A DNA stretch of 45,117 bases from an uncultured Clostridia bacterium (GTDB lineage: Bacteria; Bacillota; Clostridia; Oscillospirales; QAKW01). Under the pieces are notes generated by a model. That model made no database searches. It was not told the origin of the DNA and worked only from the letters and a program-made list of their open reading frames with translations. Below, piece after piece: positions 9,698 through 19,702 of the stretch. Position 1 is the stretch's first letter; each line of letters opens with the position of its first letter. The DNA is taken from positions 1 to 45,117 of the forward strand of contig CANQVN010000003.1 in NCBI GenBank assembly GCA_947627315.1, read 5' to 3'. A program made the translations under genes and the position numbers.

Positions 9698-9790
9698 TTT
9701 ATTTCTGCTTTCAAGTCTGATTTTCTTACTCCATATCTTACAACATTTTTCATTCAATTTCAACATTGGCAAAGAAATTTTTTAAAAGTA

Positions 9791-9819
9791 TTGACATACA
9801 ATATCAACTGTGATATCAT
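9791..9819 (+). promoter_or_regulatory. Promoter TTGACA-N17-TATCAT
   Basis: -35 9791-9796, -10 9814-9819. Confidence 0.6.
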
Positions 9820-9825
9820 TTTTCT

Positions 9826-10097
9826 ATCAAAAAAGAATAAACCGATGATTAAGAGTAGTAGCTGTTGCAAAGCTTACAGAGAGCCGTCGACGGTGGAAGC
9901 ATGGCAGTTTGAACAGCAGCGAATGGACTTATGAGGGCGACCGAAAGCTTATGCAAGTAGCAGTCGACGGCGGCGCACCCGTTACAGTGCGGCTCATATA
10001 AAAGTATGAGGCAGAGTGGGTGATTTTTCATCAATTTGGGTGGCACCGCAGGACTTTACAGTCTTGTCCCTATGTAAAGGGACAAGACTGTTTTTTG
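9826..10097 (+). ncRNA. T-box riboswitch, tryptophan specifier (UGG)
   Basis: AGAGAGC motif, specifier context GAA-TGG-ACTTATGAG (TGG 9924-9926), T-box GGGTGGCACCGC (UGGC pairs GCCA), terminator CAGTCTTGTCCCT...AGGGACAAGACTGTTTTTT. Confidence 0.93.
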
Positions 10098-10152
10098 TTT
10101 TTCCGCGCCGAAAACGGCGCTGAAATAATTTTATCAAAAGGAGATTACAACA

Positions 10153-11115
10153 GTGAAAAGGTTAGTTTCGGTATTACTTGCGATTGTTATGGTATTCGCG
10201 TTGTTTGGCTGCGCCGAAAGCGGCGGGCAGGGCGACAAAAAGACAATCGGAATCATTCAGTTCGGCTCTCACGCCTCGCTTAACAACTGCCACGACGGCA
10301 TTGTCGCCGGTCTTGAAGAAAACGGCATAAACCTTGACGATTATACCGTTGAGTATGTCAACAGCAACTTCGACCCGAACGTGTCGCAAACGCAGGCTAA
10401 CAACCTTGTCAATAAAAACGCCTCGATAATCATCGCGATAGCGACGCCCTCCGCCATTGCCGCGGCAAACGCCGCCGCGGACAGCGACATTCCGGTCGTA
10501 TACTGCGCTGTGACCGATCCTGCGACGATGGAAAATTATTCAAACGTCACAGGCTCGTCCGATATACCGGATTTTTCAAAACAGCTTGAGGTCGTGACGG
10601 GGCTTATGGGTAAAAATGACGTCAAAATCGGCGTTATGTACTCGACAGAGGAGTCCAGCTCGCCCTTTATGCTCGAAAGCCTGAAGGAAGCCGCAAAGGC
10701 TTATGACGGCATGGAGATACTTGACAGCGCGGTTGCCGATATATCGACAATTGACGCCAAGACAAACGAGCTTATCGACCGCGGCGCGGAGTGCTTTGTA
10801 AATCTGCTTGACAATACAATTGTCGGCAAGCTTGAAACAAACATTCTGCCCATAACAAACGAAAAGAAAATACCTGTTTTCGGCTCTGAAATCGAGCAGG
10901 TCAAGCTGGGCTGCGTCGCAAGCGCATCTATTGAATATATCGACGTTGGCAAGGCGGCGGGCAAAGCTGCCGCTGAAATCCTCGGCGGAAAATCCGCGGC
11001 GGACATTCCGGCGGCGCGGATAACCGAGCCTAAATACTACTACAACAGCAAAGCGTGTGAGACGCTCGGGCTTACCGTTCCGACCGACCTGCCGCTTACC
11101 GACACCGCTGAGTAA
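10153..11115 (+). CDS. ABC transporter substrate-binding lipoprotein (TrpX-like)
   Basis: Lipobox LFGC; TIGIIQFGSHASLNNCHDGIVAGLEENG; PF04392-type; GTG start. Confidence 0.88.
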   Translation: MKRLVSVLLAIVMVFALFGCAESGGQGDKKTIGIIQFGSHASLNNCHDGIVAGLEENGINLDDYTVEYVNSNFDPNVSQTQANNLVNKNASIIIAIATPSAIAAANAAADSDIPVVYCAVTDPATMENYSNVTGSSDIPDFSKQLEVVTGLMGKNDVKIGVMYSTEESSSPFMLESLKEAAKAYDGMEILDSAVADISTIDAKTNELIDRGAECFVNLLDNTIVGKLETNILPITNEKKIPVFGSEIEQVKLGCVASASIEYIDVGKAAGKAAAEILGGKSAADIPAARITEPKYYYNSKACETLGLTVPTDLPLTDTAE

Positions 11116-11123
11116 TTAAGCAT

Positions 11124-12071
11124 ATGCTGTTTTACGCAACAACACTTGACGGGCTGCAAATGGGGCTGTGCTTTGCTGTCCTTGCGCTCGGGGTTTATAT
11201 TTCATATTCGATTCTTGACTTTCCCGACCTGTCTGTCGACGGTACATTTCCGCTTGGCGGCGTGGTATGCACAATACTTATGCTGAAAGCGGGAGTGCCC
11301 GCGATACTCGCAACGGCGCTCAGCTTTTTCGCCGGGTTTATGGCGGGCGTTGTCACAGGCGTTTTGCACGTGAAGCTAAAGGTGTCCAACCTGCTATCCG
11401 GGATAATCGTTATGACGGCGCTTTTGTCCGTCACGCTTGCTCTTACAAAGCTGCTCACCCGCAACGGACAGACGACGTCGATTTTTTCCTATCGAAGCGA
11501 GTCGCTTGACGGGCTGTTCGGAGGAAAGCTTTTCTCATCGCACGGCAGCGGAGTTAAAGACTATATCGTGCTGGGCGTTTTACTCGTCATAGTGATAGCC
11601 ATAAAGCTGCTTATAGATCTGTTTTTGAAAACAAAGCTCGGCTATATGCTCAAAGCGACAGGCGATAACGAAAGGCTTGTCGTGTCTCTCGGTAAAGACC
11701 CCGGTATGTATAAAATACTCGGTCTTGCCGTGGCAAACGGCTTTTCGGCGGTTTCCGGCGCGCTGTATTCGCACCTTTTCATGCAGTACGACAACACCAG
11801 CGGCAGCGGAAAGGTTGTTTTGGCTCTCGCGTCGGTTATTATCGGCATAACCGTATTTTCACGCATTCGCTTCATCAAGGACACAACGGCTGTCATATTC
11901 GGCGCGGCGGTATATTCGCTTTGCCTTAACTATCTTGTTCTTGTCGACACAAACGGCATATATCTCAAGCTTCTCAACGCCGTGCTGTTCACGCTCATTC
12001 TTGTTTTCAACGACAGAATGAACGCCGTCATTTCTGGCAAAACCAAAATGAAAAGGAGAGTGCGGCGATGA
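11124..12071 (+). CDS. ABC transporter permease (TrpY-like)
   Basis: Multi-TM; AVLALGVYISYSILDFPDLSVDGTFPLGG typical of this permease family. Confidence 0.9.
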   Translation: MLFYATTLDGLQMGLCFAVLALGVYISYSILDFPDLSVDGTFPLGGVVCTILMLKAGVPAILATALSFFAGFMAGVVTGVLHVKLKVSNLLSGIIVMTALLSVTLALTKLLTRNGQTTSIFSYRSESLDGLFGGKLFSSHGSGVKDYIVLGVLLVIVIAIKLLIDLFLKTKLGYMLKATGDNERLVVSLGKDPGMYKILGLAVANGFSAVSGALYSHLFMQYDNTSGSGKVVLALASVIIGITVFSRIRFIKDTTAVIFGAAVYSLCLNYLVLVDTNGIYLKLLNAVLFTLILVFNDRMNAVISGKTKMKRRVRR

Positions 12072-12841
12072 TTGAGCTTAAAAACATCTATAAAGTTTTC
12101 AACGCCGGCACGGTCAACGAAATGCGGCTTTTTAACGGATTTTCATTTGACGTTAAGGCGGGCGAGTTTGTGTCTATTGTCGGCTCAAACGGATCGGGGA
12201 AAACGACGCTGCTTAACATAATAAGCGGCAGTATACCGATAAACGGAGGCTCGGTTTATCTTAATGGAATGGATATCACGGAAATGTCAGAGCATATCCG
12301 TGCAAGAAAAATCGGCAGGGTGTTTCAGGACCCGTCTGTCGGCACAGTGCCGAGCATGACAATACTTGAGAACCTGTCGCTTGCGGAAAACAAAGGAAAG
12401 CCGTACTCGTTAGGGCTTGCCGTCAATCGCCGCAAATGCGAGATGTTCCGCGAAACGGTGTTAAAGCTCGGTCTCGGGCTTGAAGATAAAATGGATATAC
12501 CCGTCGGTCTTCTTTCCGGCGGACAGCGGCAGGCGCTTTCGATGATAATGAGTACTATGACGCCGATTGACGTTTTGCTGCTTGACGAGCACACCGCGGC
12601 TCTTGACCCGCGCACGGCGGAAACGATAATGCAGCTTACAGACGAGATAGTAAAGAAAAACAGGCTGACGGTCGTAATGGTAACGCACAACCTGCGCTAC
12701 GCCGTGGAATATGGCAACAGGCTTATAATGATGGATAAAGGTCAAATCGTACTCCATAAAAACGCCGAAGAAAAAAAGGAAACGTCAGTCGACGATATCC
12801 TGCATATCTTTAACGACATAAGTATCGAATGCGGAAATTAA
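12068..12841 (+). CDS. ABC transporter ATP-binding protein (TrpZ-like)
   Basis: Walker A GSNGSGKTT, signature LLSGGQRQALS, Walker B DVLLLDEH; 4-bp overlap with permease. Confidence 0.95.
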   Translation: MIELKNIYKVFNAGTVNEMRLFNGFSFDVKAGEFVSIVGSNGSGKTTLLNIISGSIPINGGSVYLNGMDITEMSEHIRARKIGRVFQDPSVGTVPSMTILENLSLAENKGKPYSLGLAVNRRKCEMFRETVLKLGLGLEDKMDIPVGLLSGGQRQALSMIMSTMTPIDVLLLDEHTAALDPRTAETIMQLTDEIVKKNRLTVVMVTHNLRYAVEYGNRLIMMDKGQIVLHKNAEEKKETSVDDILHIFNDISIECGN

Positions 12842-12859
12842 ATAATAAAACAGCAGACA

Positions 12860-12896
12860 GCTCGAAAGACGATATCGTCTTTCGAGCTGTCTTTTT
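12860..12896 (+). terminator. CAGCTCGAAAGACGATATCGTCTTTCGAGCTG hairpin plus T-run
   Basis: Long perfect palindrome followed by TCTTTTT. Confidence 0.85.
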
Positions 12897-12924
12897 GCCG
12901 TGCAGTACTTAAAACCTTGCAGCG

Positions 12925-13239
12925 TTAGTTGTTGTAATCGCTGTCTTTCTTGTCGCAGCTCTGATTGTTCTTCTGGTTGCTGCTCTGGTTATTTTTCTGG
13001 TTGCTGCTCTGATTGTTCTTCTGATTGCTGTTCTGGTTGTTCTGGTTGTTCATTTTGTCTCTCCGGTTACTGAAATTCGGCAGCGGTATGTCGTAAATGT
13101 CGCTGTAGGAATGAACCTCGCTCTGGTCATCGGGAGCGGTGGGTATAAGTCCGGTACATTCAGACATCGACGCTGCATGAAAGCTGTTGTCATACAGCTT
13201 CCTGTTGTTGTTGCGGTCGTAAGGCAAATTTGTTTTCAT
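12925..13239 (-). CDS. Small Asn/Gln-rich repeat protein, function unknown
   Basis: 104 aa; SD aagggag upstream of ATG; C-terminal NQKNNQSS repeats. Confidence 0.65.
   Translation of the reverse strand: MKTNLPYDRNNNRKLYDNSFHAASMSECTGLIPTAPDDQSEVHSYSDIYDIPLPNFSNRRDKMNNQNNQNSNQKNNQSSNQKNNQSSNQKNNQSCDKKDSDYNN
12961..13032. repeat. 24-bp tandem repeat (3 units) encoding NQKNNQSS
   Basis: ctgattgttcttctggttgctgct / ctggttatttttctggttgctgct / ctgattgttcttctgattgctgtt. Confidence 0.85.
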
Positions 13240-13351
13240 AACAATCTCCCTTTCATGAAGAACTGCGTGTCCTTCACGATATTAGAATTTCCTGAAAAAA
13301 GAGCTGTATGCCATGTAATTTTTAACAGTAAAACGAAATTCCAAAACAAAT

Positions 13352-13380
13352 TTGACATAATAATTTTTATTTACTAAAAT
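13352..13380 (+). promoter_or_regulatory. Promoter TTGACA-N17-TAAAAT for mgtE
   Basis: -35 13352-13357, -10 13375-13380. Confidence 0.55.
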
Positions 13381-13387
13381 AATAGTA

Positions 13388-13518
13388 CAGACTATTACAA
13401 GGCAGGTGAAAGCAGTGGACGCTGCAGGCGACACGGTACCCGAACATCGTTGCAAAAACGGCAGCTTTGCTGTTTTTGCCGTTTAACTGCGGGTACCTCT
13501 TAAAAATTTAAGAGGAGG
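13388..13518 (+). ncRNA. Structured mgtE 5' leader, candidate metal-responsive cis-regulatory RNA
   Basis: GGTACCCG(13435)/CGGGTACC(13497) long-range stem; CCTCTTAAA/TTTAAGAGG hairpin overlapping the SD. Confidence 0.5.
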
Positions 13519-13526
13519 CACACAGT

Positions 13527-14897
13527 ATGGAATACATTACGCTTGAAAAGACTGTTACACAGCTCGCGCAAGAGAAAAAATACAAAATTCTGCGCGATAT
13601 CATGAACGCCGCAAGCGCATTTGATTTGGCGGACGTGTTTGACACGCTGCCCGCCGACAAGCGCCCTGTGTTGTTCAGGCTTATGAAAAAGGAGCTTGCG
13701 GCACAGGTATTTGTTGAGCTTCAGGACGATATCAAGGAACAGCTTATCCGAAGTTTCTCGGACAAAGAGCTTGCCGACGTATTAAATGAGCTTTACGTCG
13801 ACGATGCGGCGGACCTTGTGGAAGAAATGCCGGCTAACGTCGTCAAACGTATTTTGCTGCACGCATCGCCCGATATGCGCAAAATGATAAATGAGATTTT
13901 GCGGTATCCCGAGGACAGCGCGGGCAGAATAATGAATACCGAGTACATCTCACTTCGCGCCACAATGACTGCGGAACACGCAGTGACATATATACGGCAA
14001 ACCGGCTTTGACAAAGAGACCGTAAATACCCTCTACGTCATTGATAAAAGCCGGAAGCTTATCGGCGTTGTCTCCATCCGCGCGCTGCTTTTTTCTGACG
14101 GCGGCGAGCTTATCGAAAACATAATGGATACCAACGCCATACAGTCTGTAACTACCGTAGACGACAGAGAAGTCGCCGCGCTGCTGTTTGAGCGTTACGA
14201 TTTAACAGAGCTTGCTGTCACCGACACCGAAGGAAGGCTTGTCGGTATTGTAACCGTTGACGACGCAATTGACGTAATGCAGAGCGAGGCAACGGAGGAC
14301 ATCGAAAAAATGGCGGCGATAACGCCCTCCGACAAACCATACCTTAAAACCTCGGTTTTTGAGACTTTTTCAAAGCGGATACCGTGGCTTCTGCTTCTTA
14401 TGGTGTCCGCAACATTTACGGGTATGATTATTTCGTCGTTTGAAGGCGCCCTGGCAGCCCTGCCGGCGCTTACAGCGTTTATTCCAATGCTTATGGACAC
14501 CGGAGGAAATTCAGGCAGTCAGGCGTCTGTCACGGTCATCCGCGGCATTTCGCTGAATGAAATAGCTTTCAGCGACACATTTAAGGTGATTTTTAAAGAA
14601 TTTCGTGTGTCGCTGCTCTGCGGTCTGCTGCTTTCCGCCGCGTCGTTTGCAAAAATATGTCTTGTCGACAGGCTTATAATGGGAAACAACGTGAGCATTT
14701 CGGTGGCGTTTGTCGTCAGTCTCACTCTGCTTACAACCGTTGTTGCGGCAAAGCTTGTAGGCAGCTTTCTGCCGCTTGCCGCAAAGAAGGTAGGGTTTGA
14801 CCCCGCGGTTATGGCAAGCCCGTTTATAACGACTATTGTCGATGCGGTTTCACTGCTGAATTATTTCTTTTTTGCTTCAATACTGTTAAGCATATAA
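13527..14897 (+). CDS. mgtE: Magnesium transporter MgtE
   Basis: MgtE N domain, CBS pair, C-terminal TM (MDTGGNSGSQASVTVIRGISLNE). Confidence 0.95.
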   Translation: MEYITLEKTVTQLAQEKKYKILRDIMNAASAFDLADVFDTLPADKRPVLFRLMKKELAAQVFVELQDDIKEQLIRSFSDKELADVLNELYVDDAADLVEEMPANVVKRILLHASPDMRKMINEILRYPEDSAGRIMNTEYISLRATMTAEHAVTYIRQTGFDKETVNTLYVIDKSRKLIGVVSIRALLFSDGGELIENIMDTNAIQSVTTVDDREVAALLFERYDLTELAVTDTEGRLVGIVTVDDAIDVMQSEATEDIEKMAAITPSDKPYLKTSVFETFSKRIPWLLLLMVSATFTGMIISSFEGALAALPALTAFIPMLMDTGGNSGSQASVTVIRGISLNEIAFSDTFKVIFKEFRVSLLCGLLLSAASFAKICLVDRLIMGNNVSISVAFVVSLTLLTTVVAAKLVGSFLPLAAKKVGFDPAVMASPFITTIVDAVSLLNYFFFASILLSI

Positions 14898-14910
14898 CAG
14901 CCTTACCTCA

Positions 14911-14950
14911 AAAGGCTCTGCCGGTATTATTCCGACAGAGCCTTTTATAT
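14911..14950 (+). terminator. AAAAGGCTCTGCCGG...CAGAGCCTTTTAT
   Basis: Inverted repeat plus T tail. Confidence 0.8.
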
Positions 14951-15026
14951 GTTTTATAAATTTATATATTGATATATTAAAGTATAAATGGTATAATATT
15001 TAATTATATGTTAACGTGGAGTTTTT

Positions 15027-17084
15027 ATGTCATATACCGAATGGAATATAAAAAAACAGAGCGAGAGCAGCATAAGGGCGCTGTCTTCCGCTGTCGGCTG
15101 CGGGCAAACCGCCGCATATCTTTTACTTAACAGAAAAATTTCCGACCCTGACGCGGCGCGCCGCTTTTTAAATCCCGACAGCGAGCGCCTGCACGCCCCG
15201 TTTTTGATGCCGGATATGAAAGCCGCGGCAAATAGAATTATTAAAGCCGTGAATGACGGTGAGAAAATATGTATTTACGGCGATTATGACGTTGACGGCA
15301 TCACCTCTGTAAGCGTATTATATCTATACCTGAAGCATTTCACGGACAATGTGACCTATTTTATACCCGACAGGTTTTCGCACGGCTACGGCGTAAACGA
15401 GGACGCTGTAAACGAAATTGCGAAAGATGGATGCAAGCTTATCGTCACGGTTGACACGGGCATAACGGCGTTAGGCGAGGTCAAGGCGGCGGTAAGGCTT
15501 GGAATAGACTTTGTTGTGACAGACCATCACGAGTGTCAAAATGAGCTTCCGCCCGCCACCGCTGTAGTTAACCCGAAACGTACCGACAGCACATATCCTT
15601 TCAAGTCGCTTGCGGGCGTAGGCGTGGTATACAAGCTCATAACGGCGCTTGACAGTCTGCTCGGCGTCGATTTAAAAGATGAAAATATCGACCTTGTCGC
15701 GATAGGCACCATCGCAGATATTATGTCGCTTACGGACGAGAACAGAAAAATTGTCTTTACAGGGCTTGAAAAAATGGCAAAGAGTCCTAATATGGGTCTT
15801 AAAAAGCTTATTGATTTATGTTCAAACGGACAGATAAACTCAGCGTCGGTAGGCTTTACGATAGCTCCGCGAATAAATGCCGCGGGACGGATGGCAAGCG
15901 CGCATTCGGCTGTTATGCTGTTTATCTCAAGTTCGGAAAGCGAGGCTGAGGAAATAGCCAAATATCTCTGTGATCTCAACAGTGAGCGGCAAAGGATAGA
16001 GGCAAGCATATATGAGCAGGCAATAGACATAATTGAAACGCACGACCTTGACAGGCGGTGCAGCGTACTTGTACTGTGGAAAGAGGGCTGGCACAACGGA
16101 GTTATCGGCATCGTAGCGTCTAAGCTTAAAGAAAAATACCATAAGCCCGTGGTTCTGTTTTCGGTCGAAGAGCGCGCGAAAGGCTCGGCGCGCAGCCTTG
16201 AGTCGTTCAATATTTTCGATGCGTTTGACAGTATGAAGGACACCTTAATCCGATACGGCGGGCATAAATATGCCGCGGGCGTGCTTGTCGAAAATTACAG
16301 GCTTTACGAGCTGCGTGACAGACTCTGCGCCAGATTTGACGGCATGGCGGATAAGATGCACGCGCCCTATATCGACGTTGAATGCGTTATAACCGAAAAA
16401 CAGCTTAATATCAAAACCGTGTCGGAAATATCAAGACTCCAGCCGTTTGGCAAGGATAACGACGTGCCTCTTTTCTGCATTCGCGGCGCAAAGATAGCCT
16501 TTGCCGCGCCGACTGTCAACAACAGGCATTTAAGGCTGAAGCTTGACATAAACGGTAAAAGCGTGACCTGCTTTTATTTCGGGGTCAGCGAAAACGAGTT
16601 TGATTACCGTGAGGGTGATATTGTCGATATAGTCTGCGAGATGTGCGAAAACGAGTATAAAAACACCAAAAGCGTCCAGCTCATCGTCCGCGATATGCGT
16701 CTTCCGCGGCGGCAGCTTGAAGCAAACAAAAACAGGCGGATTTTCTGCGACAGGTCAAACGACATTATACCGTCGATGCTCCCGTCGCGCGACGATATCG
16801 GCAAGGTGTATAAATACATATCACACAGCGTCTCCTTAGGCAAAACAAACTTTAACCTTGATAATATAAAGAGTATAATTTGCAAAAAAAACGCCGTGAA
16901 TATGAACTACGAGCAAATTTATTTTTCTGTAAAAATTCTTCTTGAGCTTGAAATAGTTTCGGGTTTTATAGACGATGAGACACTCATAGTGACAGACGTG
17001 CCTTGCGGCTTAAAAGTGTCTCTTTACGACTCAAAACTGCTTATGAGCGCATATGAAAAGGCCGGTGTAGAATTTGGAAATTGA
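15027..17084 (+). CDS. recJ: Single-stranded-DNA-specific exonuclease RecJ
   Basis: DHH family: ICIYGDYDVDGITS, VTDHHECQ, GRMASA, GGHKYAAG. Confidence 0.95.
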   Translation: MSYTEWNIKKQSESSIRALSSAVGCGQTAAYLLLNRKISDPDAARRFLNPDSERLHAPFLMPDMKAAANRIIKAVNDGEKICIYGDYDVDGITSVSVLYLYLKHFTDNVTYFIPDRFSHGYGVNEDAVNEIAKDGCKLIVTVDTGITALGEVKAAVRLGIDFVVTDHHECQNELPPATAVVNPKRTDSTYPFKSLAGVGVVYKLITALDSLLGVDLKDENIDLVAIGTIADIMSLTDENRKIVFTGLEKMAKSPNMGLKKLIDLCSNGQINSASVGFTIAPRINAAGRMASAHSAVMLFISSSESEAEEIAKYLCDLNSERQRIEASIYEQAIDIIETHDLDRRCSVLVLWKEGWHNGVIGIVASKLKEKYHKPVVLFSVEERAKGSARSLESFNIFDAFDSMKDTLIRYGGHKYAAGVLVENYRLYELRDRLCARFDGMADKMHAPYIDVECVITEKQLNIKTVSEISRLQPFGKDNDVPLFCIRGAKIAFAAPTVNNRHLRLKLDINGKSVTCFYFGVSENEFDYREGDIVDIVCEMCENEYKNTKSVQLIVRDMRLPRRQLEANKNRRIFCDRSNDIIPSMLPSRDDIGKVYKYISHSVSLGKTNFNLDNIKSIICKKNAVNMNYEQIYFSVKILLELEIVSGFIDDETLIVTDVPCGLKVSLYDSKLLMSAYEKAGVEFGN

Positions 17085-19245
17085 AGAAAAAGCATTTGCA
17101 GAGCTTACAAAGCTGCTTGATACTTCCGATAAATTTTATAACAGAGAACTGATTACAAAAGCGTATGAGTTTGCCCGCAGCCAGCACGCGGGTCAATTCA
17201 GGCAGTCGGGCGAACCGTATGTCTGTCATCCGATAGAGGTCGCCAAAATCATAGCATCCCTCGGCTTTGACAGCGACAGCATCGTAGCCTCTCTTTTACA
17301 CGACGTTGTAGAGGATACCGACGTCACGCTTTCAAGCCTTAAAGCAAGCTTTGGCGATGAGGTCGCGTCTCTTGTCGACGGGGTTACAAAGCTTGGCAAA
17401 ATCGCCTACTCCTCGAAAGAGGAGCAACAGATGGAATATATGCGGAAAATGTTCTTTGCCATGGCAAACGACATTCGTGTTATTGTCATAAAGCTTGCCG
17501 ACAGGCTTCATAATATGCGCACGCTGGACGCCTGCGACAAGGACAAACAGCTGCGTATATCGCTTGAAACGCTTGAAATTTTCGCACCGCTCTCTCACCG
17601 TCTCGGTATGCGTCAGATGAAGGTCGAGCTTGAGGATACGTCTCTCAAATATCTTGACCCTGTCGGCTACGATATGATAAAAACATATCTTGAAAACACT
17701 ACCGACGACAAAAACAGATTTATAAACAGCATATGCGAGCAGATTAAAAAAAGGCTCGATGAATATTCGCTTAATTTCAAGCTCGAACACAGAATAAAGC
17801 ATATTTTCAGTATATATAAAAAGGTTTTCACACAAAACAAGTCGTTTGAGGAGCTTTACGATATCTATGCCTTTAGAATAATATGTGACAGCGTCAACGA
17901 CTGCTATTATATCTTAGGGCTTGTCCACGACCTGTTTAACCCCATCCCGGGCAGGTTCAAGGACTATATTTCAACGCCAAAGCCCAATATGTATCAGTCT
18001 CTCCACACGACTGTTATCGGTAAGGACGGTATTCCGTTTGAGATACAGATACGGACGTGGGATATGCACCGGACAGCGGAATTTGGCATAGCGGCGCACT
18101 GGAAATATAAAGACAACGTATCAAAGAGCAACGTCGAGTTTGACTCAAAGCTCACCTGGGTCAGAAATATTCTCGAAACACAGGAGGATATATCGGGTAC
18201 AGAGGATTTACTAAAGTCGCTTAAAGTCGATTTGTTCAGCGACGAGGTGTTTGTTTTCACGCCGAAGGGCGACGTTATAAATCTGCCTGCCGACTCTATT
18301 GTCATAGATTTTGCATATGCAATTCACAGCGCCGTCGGAAACAGAATGATAGGCGCCAAGGTAAACGGAAAAATCGTCAACCTTGACTATACGTTGTCAA
18401 ACGGCGACATTGTGGAGATAATAACAACCTCTTCTCCCAATCACGGACCGTCCCGCAACTGGCTCAAAATGGTGCATACAAACGAGGCGCGAAGTAAAAT
18501 ACGCCAGTGGTTTAAAAAGGAACGCCGCGACGAAAACATCAGCGAGGGCGTGTCGGCGATTGAGTATGAGCTAAAAAGCCTCGGCGTGTCGCTGAGCGAC
18601 CCTGTAACGGACGAGCAGCTTTTAAACATCAGCGAGAGCATGCATTTTTCCGATATCGACGATATGTACGCCGCTGTGGGTTACGGCGGTGCGTCGGCGC
18701 AGAAAATAGCTGTGAAAGTGCGCGATATGCTCGCCCGAATCAGGACGGCGGACGAGCCGAAAATCACGCCGCTTCGCAAAAAACGTATGAGTACCGGCGG
18801 CGTTTCGGTTGAAGGAATTGACAATTGCCTTATCAAATTTGCAAAGTGCTGCAATCCGCTGCCGGGGGATTTCATTGTCGGATTTATAACAAAGGGCTAC
18901 GGCGTGTCGATACACAATATCAACTGTCCGAACGCCCGCCGAGGGCTTGAAACGGAGCCTGACAGATGGCTCAAAGCAAGCTGGGACTCCGGCAGTGAAA
19001 AGAAATATTTTACCGCCACTATTCTCGTCGAGGCGCGCAAGGCGGTGGGGCTTATGGCAAAAATCACGTCGGCTCTTGCAGATATGAAGGTGAGCGTAAC
19101 CAACTTCAACGCGCACGATAACGGCGACGACACCGTCAGCGCAAGCATCACGATGGACGTTAAAAACGTCGATCATCTCAACTTTATCATAGCAAAGCTC
19201 AAAAAGAACAAGCTTGTAAACAACATCGAGCGTACAAGCACATAG
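17074..19245 (+). CDS. rel: Bifunctional (p)ppGpp synthetase/hydrolase (Rel/SpoT family)
   Basis: HD domain (HDVVEDTDVT), RelA_SpoT domain (YQSLHTTVIG), TGS and ACT domains; TTG start overlapping recJ. Confidence 0.95.
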   Translation: MEIEEKAFAELTKLLDTSDKFYNRELITKAYEFARSQHAGQFRQSGEPYVCHPIEVAKIIASLGFDSDSIVASLLHDVVEDTDVTLSSLKASFGDEVASLVDGVTKLGKIAYSSKEEQQMEYMRKMFFAMANDIRVIVIKLADRLHNMRTLDACDKDKQLRISLETLEIFAPLSHRLGMRQMKVELEDTSLKYLDPVGYDMIKTYLENTTDDKNRFINSICEQIKKRLDEYSLNFKLEHRIKHIFSIYKKVFTQNKSFEELYDIYAFRIICDSVNDCYYILGLVHDLFNPIPGRFKDYISTPKPNMYQSLHTTVIGKDGIPFEIQIRTWDMHRTAEFGIAAHWKYKDNVSKSNVEFDSKLTWVRNILETQEDISGTEDLLKSLKVDLFSDEVFVFTPKGDVINLPADSIVIDFAYAIHSAVGNRMIGAKVNGKIVNLDYTLSNGDIVEIITTSSPNHGPSRNWLKMVHTNEARSKIRQWFKKERRDENISEGVSAIEYELKSLGVSLSDPVTDEQLLNISESMHFSDIDDMYAAVGYGGASAQKIAVKVRDMLARIRTADEPKITPLRKKRMSTGGVSVEGIDNCLIKFAKCCNPLPGDFIVGFITKGYGVSIHNINCPNARRGLETEPDRWLKASWDSGSEKKYFTATILVEARKAVGLMAKITSALADMKVSVTNFNAHDNGDDTVSASITMDVKNVDHLNFIIAKLKKNKLVNNIERTST

Positions 19246-19255
19246 AGGAGATTAA

Positions 19256-19702
19256 ATGAGAGCTGTATGTCAGCGCGTCAATGACGCTGTTTTATACGAA
19301 AGCGGAAATGAAATTTCCGGAATAGGGCAGGGGCTTTTGGTCTACGTCGGATTCAGCGATTGCGATAACGAACAGACTGTCGAAAAGGCGCTTAAAAAGC
19401 TGTGTGGACTGCGTGTTTTTTCAGACGGGGAGGGGAAGCTCAATCTTTCTCTTGGCGATATCGGCGGTCAGATGCTTTTTGTCTCAAATTTCACACTGTA
19501 TGGCGAATGTTCACGCGGCTATCGTCCCTCTTTCATCAAAAGCGCGAAATTTGAGCCTGCCAAAAGACTGTATGATTTCAGCCTCGATTATATCAGACGA
19601 CGCGGGGTAGAGGTAAAGCCGTGCGTTTTCGGCGGAGATATGGAAATCAAATCGACCGCAAGCGGACCGGTAAACATAATTATTGACAGCGAGGAACTGT
19701 GA
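19256..19702 (+). CDS. dtd: D-aminoacyl-tRNA deacylase
   Basis: MRAVCQRVNDAVL...GQMLFVSNFTLYG..RGYRPSF...SGPVNIIIDS. Confidence 0.93.
   Translation: MRAVCQRVNDAVLYESGNEISGIGQGLLVYVGFSDCDNEQTVEKALKKLCGLRVFSDGEGKLNLSLGDIGGQMLFVSNFTLYGECSRGYRPSFIKSAKFEPAKRLYDFSLDYIRRRGVEVKPCVFGGDMEIKSTASGPVNIIIDSEEL

Noticed and set aside
12961-13032. 24-bp repeats as a CRISPR-like array
   Set aside because: Contiguous in-frame coding repeats without spacers; no cas genes
15536-16243. 235-aa minus-strand ORF inside recJ
   Set aside because: Shadow of the RecJ frame with no family resemblance
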